Source of the DNA: Acidisoma cellulosilyticum
GTDB taxonomy: Bacteria; Pseudomonadota; Alphaproteobacteria; Acetobacterales; Acetobacteraceae
Assembly: GCF_020621385.1 (NCBI RefSeq)
Contig: NZ_JAESVA010000003.1
Coordinates: 1-64,000, forward strand
Reading direction: 5' to 3'
Length of the DNA stretch: 64,000 nt
Position 1 is the stretch's first letter; the number at the start of each line of letters is the position of its first letter. Positions 7,963-18,761 of the stretch are shown here, in pieces. The notes below the pieces were generated by a model. The model was given only the letters and a program-made list of their open reading frames with translations. It was not told where the DNA came from and searched no databases. Position numbers and translations under genes: made by a program.

Positions 7963-8835
7963 TTAGGCGGCGTTCGGCAAGCCGCCCTGCACATGCCTGG
8001 CAAAGGCCGCAAAAAGCCGCCGCGTGACCGGGCCGACCGCGCCGTCCTGCACGGATGCGCCGTCGATCCGGGTGATGGGCCGCACGAAACTGGTGGCACT
8101 CGTAATGAAGACTTCTTGAGCCCGGCGCAGCTCATCCAGGCTGAACGCGGTCTCGGACAAGGTCAGCCCTTCGGCCCCGAGCAGTTCGGACAGCGCCGCG
8201 CGGGTGCAGCCGGGCAGGATTTCATGACCGAGCGCGCGGGTGCGCAGCTGACCATGCTCATCCACGATCCAGATATTGGAGGAGGCGCATTCGGTGACCA
8301 TGCCCTGACCGTCGACCATCGCCATCTCGAAGGCACCAGCGTCCTTCGCCGCCTGCTTGGCGAGCACGTTGGGCAGCAGGTTGACGGTCTTGATGTCGCA
8401 GCGGTCCCAGCGCTGATCGGGACCGGTGATGATGCTGGTCGCCCAGGCATCGACATCGCGCGGGAAGGCCGGGATGGCCCGTGCCGTCACCACCAGCGTC
8501 GTCCGCGTGCCGGGCTTGGGGAAGACGTGCTCCCGCTTGGCCGCACCACGGGTGATCTGGATATAGACCAGCGCATTGTCATGCAGGCGATTGCGGGTGA
8601 CGACTTCGCGGATGATGGCTTCCAGCGCGCGGCGACCGACGGGCCAGGCGAGGCGAAGCTCCCCCAGCGAGCGGGTCAGCCGATTGAGATGCTTCTCCTC
8701 ATCGACGAAGCGGCCGCGATAGACCTGCACCACCTCATAAACGCCATCGCCGAACAGAAAACCGCGATCCTCGACCCGGACCTGAGCCGCCGCCACAGGA
8801 AGATAGCGGCCATTCACATAGGCAATACGGCTCAT
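7963..8835 (-). CDS. D-amino-acid-transaminase-like PLP class IV aminotransferase
   Basis: This 290-residue fold-type IV aminotransferase has the N-terminal NGRYLP and RGFLFGDGVYEV motifs and the PLP-binding lysine in CDIKTVNLLPNV (about residue 146). The C-terminal SNIWIV and FITSATSFVRPI also fit. The arrangement is closest to D-alanine aminotransferase, which makes D-glutamate and D-alanine for the cell wall, rather than IlvE or PabC; I infer this from motif style. It is complete and precedes neighbours on the same strand by about 80 bp. Confidence 0.8.
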   Translation of the reverse strand: MSRIAYVNGRYLPVAAAQVRVEDRGFLFGDGVYEVVQVYRGRFVDEEKHLNRLTRSLGELRLAWPVGRRALEAIIREVVTRNRLHDNALVYIQITRGAAKREHVFPKPGTRTTLVVTARAIPAFPRDVDAWATSIITGPDQRWDRCDIKTVNLLPNVLAKQAAKDAGAFEMAMVDGQGMVTECASSNIWIVDEHGQLRTRALGHEILPGCTRAALSELLGAEGLTLSETAFSLDELRRAQEVFITSATSFVRPITRIDGASVQDGAVGPVTRRLFAAFARHVQGGLPNAA

Positions 8836-8879
8836 CAGTCTCAGCCTCTCCGGGCAGTCTCGTCAGTTGCTAGGCAGTG

Positions 8880-9785
8880 TCAGTCGTCCAGGCCCAGCGC
8901 GCGGATATGCTGGGTCTTCTCGTCCCAGTTGGCGCGTTCCTTGACGGTGAGAAACAGGTGGACCTTGCGGTCGAACAGCTTCGTCAGCTCAAGCCGGGCG
9001 CGGGCGCCGATTTCCTTGATGCGGGCGCCCCCGGCACCGATCAGGATGGCCTTATGGCCGGACCGCGAGACGGTGATATTGGCGTCGATCCGCACCGAAC
9101 CGTCGCGCCGTTCCTTGAAGCTTTCGGTCTCGACCGTCGTTTCATGCGGGACTTCCTGATGCGTCTGCAGCAGGATCTGTTCGCGCACGATTTCAGCCGC
9201 CAGCAGCCGGTCCGGCAGATCCGTCAATTCCTCATCCGGATAAAGATGCGGACCTTCCGGCACGGCGCCCGCCAAAGCGTCACGCAACTCGGCCACGCCC
9301 TCGCCGGTTACGGCGCTGACCATGAAGGTCGCTTTGCAGGTGACGCGCGCGTTGATCCCGGCGATCAGCGGCAGCAGCTTCTGCGGCTCGACCAGATCGA
9401 CCTTGTTCAGCACCAGCCAGATTTCGCGGTCCGTGCCTTCAAGACGCTTCAGGATACCATCCGTCAGATCCGAGATGCCGGCCTTCGCGTCGACCATGAG
9501 GACCGTGAGGTCAGCGTCGTGCATGCCGGTCCAGGCGGCATTGACCATGGCACGGTCCAGGCGGCGGCGCGGCTGGAAGATGCCCGGCGTGTCGATGAGC
9601 AGAATCTGCGACGCCTCTTGCATCAGAATGCCCATGATGCGGAAACGGGTGGTCTGCGCCTTGGGGCTGACGATGGAGAGCTTCGCTCCGGCAATCCGGT
9701 TGAGCAAGGTGGACTTGCCCGCATTCGGTGCGCCGATGATGGCGACGAAGCCGCAGCGCGTCGGCGCGGTTCGCTGGTCGGTCAT
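8880..9785 (-). CDS. era: GTPase Era
   Basis: 301 residues. The G1 motif GAPNAGKST is near residues 18-26, DTPGIF (G3) and NKVD (G4) follow, and a C-terminal KH domain contains ILIGAGGARIKEIG. Era binds the 3' end of 16S rRNA and is needed for 30S maturation. Its ATG overlaps the TGA stop of rnc (ATGA at 9782-9785), suggesting translational coupling in the lepB-rnc-era order typical of this class. Confidence 0.96.
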   Translation of the reverse strand: MTDQRTAPTRCGFVAIIGAPNAGKSTLLNRIAGAKLSIVSPKAQTTRFRIMGILMQEASQILLIDTPGIFQPRRRLDRAMVNAAWTGMHDADLTVLMVDAKAGISDLTDGILKRLEGTDREIWLVLNKVDLVEPQKLLPLIAGINARVTCKATFMVSAVTGEGVAELRDALAGAVPEGPHLYPDEELTDLPDRLLAAEIVREQILLQTHQEVPHETTVETESFKERRDGSVRIDANITVSRSGHKAILIGAGGARIKEIGARARLELTKLFDRKVHLFLTVKERANWDEKTQHIRALGLDD

Positions 9786-10546
9786 TTACTTTTGGGTCCT
9801 GGCTTGGCTTGCCTGTCCGTAGCGCGCTTGAGCTGGTCCAGCAATGCTTGAGCGGCCACCTGCTCGGCAGCCCTGCGTGAACCGGCCGCCCCACGCGCCT
9901 CGGACTCACCCAGGCGAACGCTGATCACAAAATGCGGTTCGTGCGAGGGACCGTCGCGGGAGACGATGTCATACAGCGGCAGGCCGAAGCCCCGCGCCTG
10001 CCCCCATTCCTGCAACCCGGTCTTGGCGTCCTTCGGCGGCTCAGCCTCCGCAACCATGGCGGCGGCGAAATTGGCGCGCACGAAGCGCTGCACGGGGTCG
10101 AGCCCGCCATCCAGGAAAACGGCTCCGAGAAGCGCCTCGACCGCATCGGCCAGAACGGAAGCCCGGCGACGGACGCCGGCCCGCGCCTCCCCCGGTGCGA
10201 CCGAGAGCAGCGCCGGCAGGCCCAGGGTTTCCGCGACCTCAGCCAGAACGGGCTGGGAAACCAGATGCGCCAGACGGCGGCCGAGCGCCCCTTCCTGTTC
10301 GCGCGGATAGTGTTCGGTCAGCCAGACGGAAATGGCCAGGCCCAGCACGCGGTCGCCGAGGAATTCCAGACGTTCGTTGGAGCCCTGGCCGGCCCCGGCG
10401 GCGGAGCGATGGGTCAGCGCTTCCTGCAGCAACCGGGCATTGGCAAAGCGATAGCCGAGGATCTGTTCCACGGCCGCGCGGGCTTCTTCCGCCAAAGCCT
10501 CGGACGAGACCGCAGACTTAGTTTTGGGCGAACGCTTGTCGGTCAA
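9782..10546 (-). CDS. rnc: Ribonuclease III
   Basis: It carries the RNase III signature NERLEFLGD with catalytic acidic residues, a second acidic cluster at VLADAVEALLGAVFLDGG, and a C-terminal double-stranded RNA-binding domain. It processes rRNA precursors and degrades structured RNAs. I place the start at a TTG (10546) that overlaps the TGA of lepB, giving 254 residues. An ATG at 10606 gives 20 more residues but would lie 64 bases inside lepB. Neither start has a strong Shine-Dalgarno sequence, so the start is uncertain; the stop is firm. Confidence 0.92.
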   Translation of the reverse strand: MTDKRSPKTKSAVSSEALAEEARAAVEQILGYRFANARLLQEALTHRSAAGAGQGSNERLEFLGDRVLGLAISVWLTEHYPREQEGALGRRLAHLVSQPVLAEVAETLGLPALLSVAPGEARAGVRRRASVLADAVEALLGAVFLDGGLDPVQRFVRANFAAAMVAEAEPPKDAKTGLQEWGQARGFGLPLYDIVSRDGPSHEPHFVISVRLGESEARGAAGSRRAAEQVAAQALLDQLKRATDRQAKPGPKSK

Positions 10547-11286
10547 TGAATGGAGCTGAGGATGCGGTTCCAGCGGATTTCGAGAGGCCACTGCCAGATT
10601 TCCCACCAGGGATAGCGCGCGTCGATCGAGAAGAAGATGATATCGGCCTTTCCGACAAGATTGGCGACGGGAATATAGCCGACGGCGTCAAGAACGCGGC
10701 TGTCCAGGCTGTCATCGCGGTTGTCGCCCATGCCGAAAACATAGCCCGGCGGCACGTGATAGACGTCGGTATTGTCCAGCGGGCCGTCATCGGACGCCTT
10801 CAGGATGGGATGCTTCAGCCCGTCCGGCATGGTCTCGATATACTTCTTCAGCGCCATCGGCGGACCGTCGCTGTCGCCCTCGGTCGTATAGCCGCCGTCC
10901 GGATCGCGCGGCAGTTCGGTGCCGTTGATATAAAGATGGCCCTGCTTCATCTGGATGCTGTCGCCCGGCAGGCCGACGATGCGCTTGATGTAGTCGATGC
11001 TCGGGTCACGCGGCAGGCGGAACACGGCGACATCGCCCCGCTGCGGCAGGCTGCCGAAAATGCGGCCCTGGAACATATTCGGGGACAAGGGGAACGAATA
11101 ATTGGAATAGCCGTAGCTGAACTTCGAGACGAAAAGATAGTCGCCCACCAGAAGCGTCGGGATCATGCTGCCGGAGGGGATGTTGAACGGCTCGTAAAGG
11201 AACGTTCGAATGAAAATCGCGATCAAGGCGGCATAGATGATGGTCTTGAGGCTGTCGCCCCAGCCGCCTGGTTTACGCTGAGACAT
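10543..11286 (-). CDS. lepB: Signal peptidase I
   Basis: A 247-residue type I signal peptidase. One N-terminal membrane segment (TIIYAALIAIFIRTFL) is followed by the catalytic serine in IPSGSM and the catalytic lysine in DYIKRIVGLPGD, then the box-E motif GDNRDDSLDSR. It removes Sec and Tat signal peptides on the periplasmic face. I chose the ATG at 11286, which has an AGGA 6-8 bases upstream; the frame is open 20 codons further. First gene of lepB-rnc-era. Confidence 0.95.
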   Translation of the reverse strand: MSQRKPGGWGDSLKTIIYAALIAIFIRTFLYEPFNIPSGSMIPTLLVGDYLFVSKFSYGYSNYSFPLSPNMFQGRIFGSLPQRGDVAVFRLPRDPSIDYIKRIVGLPGDSIQMKQGHLYINGTELPRDPDGGYTTEGDSDGPPMALKKYIETMPDGLKHPILKASDDGPLDNTDVYHVPPGYVFGMGDNRDDSLDSRVLDAVGYIPVANLVGKADIIFFSIDARYPWWEIWQWPLEIRWNRILSSIH

Positions 11287-11475
11287 AGGAGTCCTTGACC
11301 TCTGAACACGCTCAGCGCATGTCGCGGAAAGGCGTAGGCCTGTCAAGCAACGGGCAGGCTATCTTAAGCAAGCGTCATTTTTGCGTCAGACCCGCCAGGC
11401 GACGGACGCGAGGTCTTGGCTGCGGTGCCTCGCCCACGCTTGCGCGGCAGGGTCGGGATCGGCGACAAGCCGCCC

Positions 11476-13281
<1,806 letters not shown>

Positions 13282-13285
13282 TCGG

Positions 13286-14773
13286 TCAAACCGCAATGCC
13301 CTGGTAGCGGAACTCCATCATCATGCCGGTCATCATGTGATAGAGGTTGTGGCAGTGAAATGCCCAGCGGCCGGGGTTAACGGCGTCGAAGGCGATGCGC
13401 ACACTGCCGCCAAGGGGCGGGACCATCACGGTATCGCGCACCGCGCCTTGCACAGGCTTGCCACCGAGCGCCACGACTTGAAAGGCATGGCCGTGCAGAT
13501 GCATCGGATGCGCCATGGTGGAGGCATTGATCAGATCGATCTCCACCCGCTGCCCCGCCGTCAGCATCAGCGGCGGAACATTGGGCCAGGCAGCCTGGTC
13601 CAAGGACCAGGCATAGGGCTGCATGGCGCCTGACAGCAGGATTGTCTGGCTGATATCGGCCTTGCGCGCGGCCAAGGGTGTGACGGCCGATAGCTTTTGT
13701 TCCAGCGACAGATCAAGCGGCGAGGTCGAGGCACCAGCCTTGTCCGGCTGCTTCTTCACGGCCGCGCCGGCTGTCGCGAGAACAAGACCCGTCTGCCGGT
13801 CGGACCCTTCCAATCGTGCCAGAACCGGAAAGGCGCCGGCGGTCGGCAGATCCACTAGAATGTCGAGCCGCTGCGCGATGGCGAGGGGAAAACGCGCGCC
13901 GCTGACGGGATGCACCGCATGCCCGTCGACCGCCACGACCTGACCCGTCAATGCGCCGAGATCGAGCCAGAACTGGCTTGACGACGCAGCGTTGATGACG
14001 CGCAGGCGCAGGCGGCCGCTTTTTTCTACCGACACGACCTCAGGGTCCGTCAACGTGCGGTCATTGGCGAGAAAAGCGTCGTAGTCGATGTCGTTGAGAT
14101 CGACGTCGTCGGACGGCATGCCATTCATCGGCATGGTCGGCATGGAGCCCGATTTCATTTGCCCCGCCGTCATCTGCCCCGCTGTCATTTGCATGGAACC
14201 CGTCGCACCCGCCGACATGCCGCCCATCGCGCCGGGCTTGGAGAGACCGGCGAGCAGGTCCTCGGGCGACCGAAAACTGAAGTCGTGCAGCATCAGCACG
14301 ACTTCCTGCCGATCTTCGGTGGCGGTTGCGTTGTCCCGCACGATCAGCGGTGCGGTCATCAGGCCTTGTTCCTGCATGCCCTGATGCGAATGCATCCAGA
14401 AGGTGCCGGCGATCGGCGCGAAATCGTAGGTCTTGGACGCACCGGCCGGAAGCGGCGGCGTTTCCGGCCAGGGAAAGCCGTCCTGTTTCCAATCCGGCAA
14501 TTGGCCGTGCCAATGGATGATCGTCTGTTCGGCAAGTGTGTTGTGCAGCGTGACATTGAAGCGCTCGCCGGGATTGAGGGCGAGGCCCGGCTGTCCGGTC
14601 TCATTCACCAGCCGATAGACGCGGGCAGCGCGACCGTTCACGTCCAGCATCCGCGTGCCGGCGACCAGTTGGTGGGCAACCGGCGCGGATGCTTCGGCAC
14701 GCCTTGCGAGCGGCAGCGCCAAGGTCGCGCCCGCGGCACCCAGAAGCCGTCGCCGCGTGAGATGGTCGGTCAT
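13286..14773 (-). CDS. Multicopper oxidase with Met-rich insert (CueO-like)
   Basis: A 495-residue exported oxidase with a twin-arginine signal (TRRRLLGAAG). All four copper-binding segments are present: IIHWHG, WMHSHQG, HPMHLHGHAF and HCHNLYHMMTGM. Between the first two cupredoxin domains lies an insert of about 37 residues with ten methionines, including tandem TAGQM repeats. This recalls the Met-rich copper-sensing helix of CueO, which oxidises Cu(I) in the periplasm. Copper detoxification is an inference; laccase-type activity is also possible. Start at 14773 leaves the Tat motif near the N terminus. It ends 4 bp from the convergent uup stop. Confidence 0.85.
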   Translation of the reverse strand: MTDHLTRRRLLGAAGATLALPLARRAEASAPVAHQLVAGTRMLDVNGRAARVYRLVNETGQPGLALNPGERFNVTLHNTLAEQTIIHWHGQLPDWKQDGFPWPETPPLPAGASKTYDFAPIAGTFWMHSHQGMQEQGLMTAPLIVRDNATATEDRQEVVLMLHDFSFRSPEDLLAGLSKPGAMGGMSAGATGSMQMTAGQMTAGQMKSGSMPTMPMNGMPSDDVDLNDIDYDAFLANDRTLTDPEVVSVEKSGRLRLRVINAASSSQFWLDLGALTGQVVAVDGHAVHPVSGARFPLAIAQRLDILVDLPTAGAFPVLARLEGSDRQTGLVLATAGAAVKKQPDKAGASTSPLDLSLEQKLSAVTPLAARKADISQTILLSGAMQPYAWSLDQAAWPNVPPLMLTAGQRVEIDLINASTMAHPMHLHGHAFQVVALGGKPVQGAVRDTVMVPPLGGSVRIAFDAVNPGRWAFHCHNLYHMMTGMMMEFRYQGIAV

Positions 14774-14880
14774 GGGGTCAAGTTCCTGCAAAGCGATAAG
14801 CCGATCCTAATCCTTGCCTGCTACAGGCTTCCCCCTTGGCAAGGTCAAATCGCGCGATGGGGCGTGGCGGCGCCGACGGC

Positions 14881-16872
14881 CTAAGCGGGGTCGAGGAAAA
14901 CCCGCACGGCCTGCACCACACTCGCGATCTCGCGGGCAATATCGTCGCTGCCCGCATCGGCAAGCGGCTTATCGGGCAGCGTGCTGGTCGCGCCGAATGC
15001 CTGGACGAGAAGGAGAGATTGCTGGCGGATGGTCGCGGCATCGGCTTCATCGGCCTCACGCAGCGCGAGCGCATGAGCGGTCGCAGCACCCGCCACACCC
15101 CGCAGCGCATGCAGAACCGCCTGCATTTCCATCAGATGCGCGCGGCGGCGCTGCCCTTCCAAACTCATCCGATGCTGAAGCGTTTCCGCCGCACTGCTCG
15201 CGATACCGGCCGTGCGGCGCGTGACTTCCAATGCGGGCGAGATGCCGGTGCTGGCGACGACGGCGGCCGCATAGCCGAGATTGGCATCAATGGCCGCAGC
15301 CAGAACCGCGCGTGGCGTGGGTCCCTGGCGGGGCCAAAGCAGCAGGGTCGCCGCAAACGCGATCAGACTGCCCAGAATATTGTTCACGATCCGCGCCCAG
15401 GGGATGGATTCGGCCGGCAGCAGCAACGCCGTGATCAGCACGACGAGCGCCGTGAGGAAGACGACGAAAATCGTGTAATTGACGAAGCGAAAGGCGATCG
15501 CCGCCGCCGCGATCAGCAGAACCGCCAGCAAAAGCGCAAGCTTCATCGGCAATAGCAGCAGGACCGCCGCGGCCAGGACGCCGCCCGCGATGCTGCCCAG
15601 AACGCGTTCCAATGTCCTGGGCCAAGTGGTCGCGGCCAAGGGCTGCAGTACCACGACGACCGCGACCGTCGCCCAATAGGAGAAAGTCAGGTTCAGCCAG
15701 ATGGCCAGGCCATAAGCCAGGACGACAGCCAGGGCCAGGCGCACAGCATGATGCAGCACCGGCATTGGCACCGGGCGTCGCAGACCCAGGCCGCCGGTCC
15801 TGACGGAGGCGGGCAGGATCTCCGCCTCCACCTTGCCCTGCCGCCAAAGCTCGGCGAGATCGGCCAAGGCCTGCGCCATGGCGCCGATCGCGCGCGCCAT
15901 GGCGGTATCGACCGCCCGGCAATCGCGCAGCACGGCATCGGCCGCCGCGGCCAGGGAGGCCGAGGCAGGGTCACGCCGCGCCACCTGACGATGCGCCTCC
16001 GCCAGAAGAAGCGGCAGGCGAGACAGCAGGTTACGCTCCGCCCCTTCCGCCAGCGACGTGCCGAGGTCGGCGATATGATGACCGCCCGCGATGAGGCCGG
16101 CGAAGATGCGATCGGCCGCGTCTATTTGGGCCGCATAGAAAGCGCTGCCGCTTTCGATACCCAGCGCGAGCCCGCGGGCGCGTTCGATGGCTGTCCGGAT
16201 AGCGCGGCGATGGTCGGCATTCATCGCGTCCCATGCGGCACGGCCGGATCGGTGCTGGCGCTCGCCGCTCAACAGTTCCGTCGCCATATCGGTCAGCCGC
16301 GCGAAGACGGAGGCGATCGCGCGCCGGGCCGGGGCCTGACGATGAATGCGCCAGACGAAGACACTGAGACCCATGGCCCAAAGGCAGCCGAACAGAAAGA
16401 TAGCGGCGAGCGTCAGCGCCCCTGCCGGTGGGCTTGGAAAATCGACGGCGACCACGGCCGTGACCGCGACAAGGCTGCCGGCCTGGCTGATGGCCGGACC
16501 ATAGGTGCCACCGAGACTCGGCAGGAAAACGAGAGGCAGAAGCGCCATGCCCGCGAGAACCGGACCGATATCGGCGGCGGCCGATGCGCAGAAGGCCACG
16601 ACCGTGCCGCCCAGCGCAAAGACGCCCATCGCGCGCAGACGCAAACCGTCACGCCCGCCGGGATCCGCCAGACAGGCCCAAAAGGCGCCGAAGGCCGCCC
16701 AGGAGAGTTGGGGCTTCCCCAGCAACAGCGCGAGCGCGACCAGGCTTGCGACCGCGAGTGCGGCTCTCGCCCCTTCCAATAGGCCGATCTGCTCGGGCGC
16801 GGCGGCAAAGGAATAGGATTCCAGCTTACGCGCCAGGCGATAGGTCAGGCTTGTATGTTGAATATCGCTCAT
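14881..16872 (-). CDS. FUSC-family membrane transporter (AaeB-like)
   Basis: A 663-residue protein with the FUSC layout: a first block of about six hydrophobic segments (roughly residues 30-175), a cytoplasmic helical region, a second block of about six segments (roughly 380-520) and a C-terminal cytoplasmic tail. This two-block pattern matches aromatic-acid exporters (AaeB) and the YccS/fusaric acid resistance group. The substrate is unknown. The frame stays open far upstream into the LysR gene; I start at the ATG at 16872, where the protein-like sequence begins. A divergent LysR regulator lies 159 bp away. Confidence 0.85.
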   Translation of the reverse strand: MSDIQHTSLTYRLARKLESYSFAAAPEQIGLLEGARAALAVASLVALALLLGKPQLSWAAFGAFWACLADPGGRDGLRLRAMGVFALGGTVVAFCASAAADIGPVLAGMALLPLVFLPSLGGTYGPAISQAGSLVAVTAVVAVDFPSPPAGALTLAAIFLFGCLWAMGLSVFVWRIHRQAPARRAIASVFARLTDMATELLSGERQHRSGRAAWDAMNADHRRAIRTAIERARGLALGIESGSAFYAAQIDAADRIFAGLIAGGHHIADLGTSLAEGAERNLLSRLPLLLAEAHRQVARRDPASASLAAAADAVLRDCRAVDTAMARAIGAMAQALADLAELWRQGKVEAEILPASVRTGGLGLRRPVPMPVLHHAVRLALAVVLAYGLAIWLNLTFSYWATVAVVVVLQPLAATTWPRTLERVLGSIAGGVLAAAVLLLLPMKLALLLAVLLIAAAAIAFRFVNYTIFVVFLTALVVLITALLLPAESIPWARIVNNILGSLIAFAATLLLWPRQGPTPRAVLAAAIDANLGYAAAVVASTGISPALEVTRRTAGIASSAAETLQHRMSLEGQRRRAHLMEMQAVLHALRGVAGAATAHALALREADEADAATIRQQSLLLVQAFGATSTLPDKPLADAGSDDIAREIASVVQAVRVFLDPA

Positions 16873-17033
16873 GGCTGACCCGGTACGAAGCTGCCCTACA
16901 ACTCCCAAACTTCGCTGGAAAACGCCAGTCATCCCACGCTCCGCCCCTGCGCCGGTCAAGGGTGTATGGTGCGATGCAATATGATAAAAACGAATAATTC
17001 GACTTAAAATCAGTCTTGATCGGAATATCCGAT
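16873..17033. promoter_or_regulatory. Divergent control region between FUSC transporter and LysR gene
   Basis: The gap is AT-rich near the LysR side and holds two exact inverted repeats. CGAAT-A-ATTCG lies at 16991-17001, and ATCGGA-ATA-TCCGAT at 17019-17033 overlaps the LysR start codon (ATG at 17032). LysR proteins commonly bind such dyads (T-N11-A type) in divergent promoters and repress their own gene. That these are the operators is an inference. Confidence 0.45.
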
Positions 17034-17952
17034 GGAATTGCGCAATCTGCGGGCCTTTGTCGAAGTGGTCCGCCGTGGCGGCTTCACCGAGGCGTCGAAA
17101 ATCGTTCTGACGACGCAATCGGCAGTCAGCAAATCGGTCAAGCTGCTGGAGGAGGAACTGGACCTCAAGCTGCTGGACAGGATCGGCACCAAGTCGGCGC
17201 TGACGGCCGCCGGGGAGATCGTGTTTCGCCGGGCCGTCAAAATGCTGGCCGAGCGCGACGATCTGATGGCGGAGCTGGACGCGCTGCGCGGCCTGCGGCG
17301 CGGCTCGCTTCGCGTCGGCCTGCCCGCAGTCGGCAGCGACGCGCTGTTCGCGCCCATCTTCTCGGCCTTTCGCGGCCGCTATCCGGGGATCGATATCCAA
17401 CTCATCGAAGGCGGCAGCCGCCATCTGGAGGATGCGTTGCGGGCCGGCGAGGTAGAGATAGCCGGGCTGATCCAGCCTATCTCGCCGGATTTCGACAGCG
17501 CCCTGGTGCGGCATGATCCGATCCTGGCGATCTGCGCCGCCGACCATCCTTTGGCCGGACAGACGGAGGTCGCATTGGAAGACCTGGCGGAGGAACCTTT
17601 CATCCTGTTTGATGCCGGTTTCACGATGCATGGGCTTCTGATCGAGGCCTGCAAGCGCCACGGCTTCACGCCGAAGGTGATCGCCTCATCCAGTCAGATC
17701 AGCTTCATGCTGAAGCTCGCGGCCGGGGGCCTCGGCATCACCTTCATGCCGCAGCTGATCGCGGAGATGAACGCCCATGAGAGTATCGGGCGCATCGGCC
17801 TCGCTGACCGCGATATCGCCTGGGGCATGACGCTGGCCTGGCGGCGCGGCGCCTTTCTGTCGCGCGCGGCCGAGGCCTGGCTGCAACTGGCCGCCAGCAT
17901 GGGCGTCTGCGCGGCGCCCGCGGATGGCGCGGTTAAGCCGCCACCACGATGA
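17032..17952 (+). CDS. LysR-family transcriptional regulator
   Basis: 306 residues with an N-terminal winged helix-turn-helix (MELRNLRAFVEVVRRGGFT through LTTQSAVSKSVKLLEEEL) and a periplasmic-binding-protein-like effector domain from about residue 92. It is divergent from the FUSC transporter, the standard layout for a LysR activator of an exporter induced by aromatic acids or similar compounds. The effector is not predictable. Its 3' end overlaps the methyltransferase remnant by 20 bp. Confidence 0.9.
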   Translation: MELRNLRAFVEVVRRGGFTEASKIVLTTQSAVSKSVKLLEEELDLKLLDRIGTKSALTAAGEIVFRRAVKMLAERDDLMAELDALRGLRRGSLRVGLPAVGSDALFAPIFSAFRGRYPGIDIQLIEGGSRHLEDALRAGEVEIAGLIQPISPDFDSALVRHDPILAICAADHPLAGQTEVALEDLAEEPFILFDAGFTMHGLLIEACKRHGFTPKVIASSSQISFMLKLAAGGLGITFMPQLIAEMNAHESIGRIGLADRDIAWGMTLAWRRGAFLSRAAEAWLQLAASMGVCAAPADGAVKPPPR

Positions 17953-18213
17953 TCTCGGGGCTTGTCGCCGTCATCGGGCTGCCGTCCCAATCGCCGAGGA
18001 TCGCGATATCCGTGAAGCCGGCCCGCAGAAGATGGGCCTGGATCGCGTCCCGCGACAGGAAAAGCAGTGTCGAATCGCTGGTCTTCTCACCGTCGGGAAA
18101 GACGAAGTGATCATGCCGCGCGCCGGATCGACGGCCATGACAGAATGACCAAGCCGGATCAGACGGCGCGCCACAAGCCGCCGCTCCCGATACTGCGCGT
18201 CCTGCGTTATCAT
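17933..18213 (-). pseudogene. Remnant of a class I SAM-dependent methyltransferase (internal deletion and frameshift)
   Basis: On the minus strand one frame reads ARRLIRLGHSVMAVDPARGM, which resembles the end of SAM-binding motif I and the acidic motif of small methyltransferases (RGHxVxxVDPSxxM). A second frame directly after it reads FVFPDGEKTSDSTLLF and then GDWDGSPMTATSPEIIVVA, the usual C-terminal end of the same family. The two pieces normally lie about 80-100 residues apart, so the middle has been lost and the frame changed near 18103-18120. The motif-I glycines are also missing. A 98-residue frame spans 17933-18229 but is not expected to fold as an enzyme. Confidence 0.55.
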
Positions 18214-18225
18214 CCCGTGCCGAGG

Positions 18226-18705
18226 TCACCCGATGCAGGCGGACCGCATCGCATCATAGGCGGCCGAAAAGCCGCGCAGGCTGAACAATTCCTTTGGCCG
18301 GCCTTGAGGCGCGGGCAGCGTCGCCTTCATCTCGCGCCGGAAGGCCGCAACCGTGGCCGGGCCTGCCGCAGCATAGGCGTATTTGCCGCTCGGATGAAAA
18401 GCGAAATGCCTGGTGCCGGCCGTCATCGTCAAAGCCGCCTGATGCGGCGCGTAAGGATGGCAGGGGCTGACGACGACGCGGTCCTGCCGCGGCGGCGCGT
18501 GGGTGACGACCAGCACGGCCGTATTGCAGCCGCCACGCCGCTTGCGGCCGAGGATCGCCTGCGTGAAGCTGTAGCAGATGCGATGGCCGTTCTGCCTGTA
18601 GCTGGACGCCGCCCAATCCTTGAAGCGCGTGACCGGCTGCGCGGCATAGGCGGGTACGGCCACCGTCAGCATGACGGCCGCGACAACACCGATGACAGGC
18701 TTCAT
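18226..18705 (-). CDS. IalB-like exported protein (invasion-associated locus B family)
   Basis: A 159-residue protein with a signal peptide (VIGVVAAVMLTVAVPAYA). RFKDWAASSY, the cysteine in ICYSF and a C-terminal FSLRGFSAAYDAM...C match the IalB family, which occurs widely in alphaproteobacteria as small periplasmic proteins of unknown mechanism. The name comes from Bartonella and does not imply virulence here. Start chosen at 18705 so that the signal peptide is N-terminal; the frame is open to 18765. Confidence 0.7.
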   Translation of the reverse strand: MKPVIGVVAAVMLTVAVPAYAAQPVTRFKDWAASSYRQNGHRICYSFTQAILGRKRRGGCNTAVLVVTHAPPRQDRVVVSPCHPYAPHQAALTMTAGTRHFAFHPSGKYAYAAAGPATVAAFRREMKATLPAPQGRPKELFSLRGFSAAYDAMRSACIG

Positions 18706-18761
18706 GCCACGGTTCCGCTTATTTTGTTGCCAATTCAACAAAATATCGTCGGCGCCCTGTG

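Noticed and set aside
6107-7966. 619-codon frame opposite rpiA and the NADP-dependent reductase
   Set aside because: Spans two recognised genes on the other strand and shows no domain; typical shadow frame.
16873-17661. N-terminal extension of the FUSC protein by 263 codons
   Set aside because: The extension runs antisense through the LysR gene and lacks membrane segments; the ATG at 16872 fits the family.
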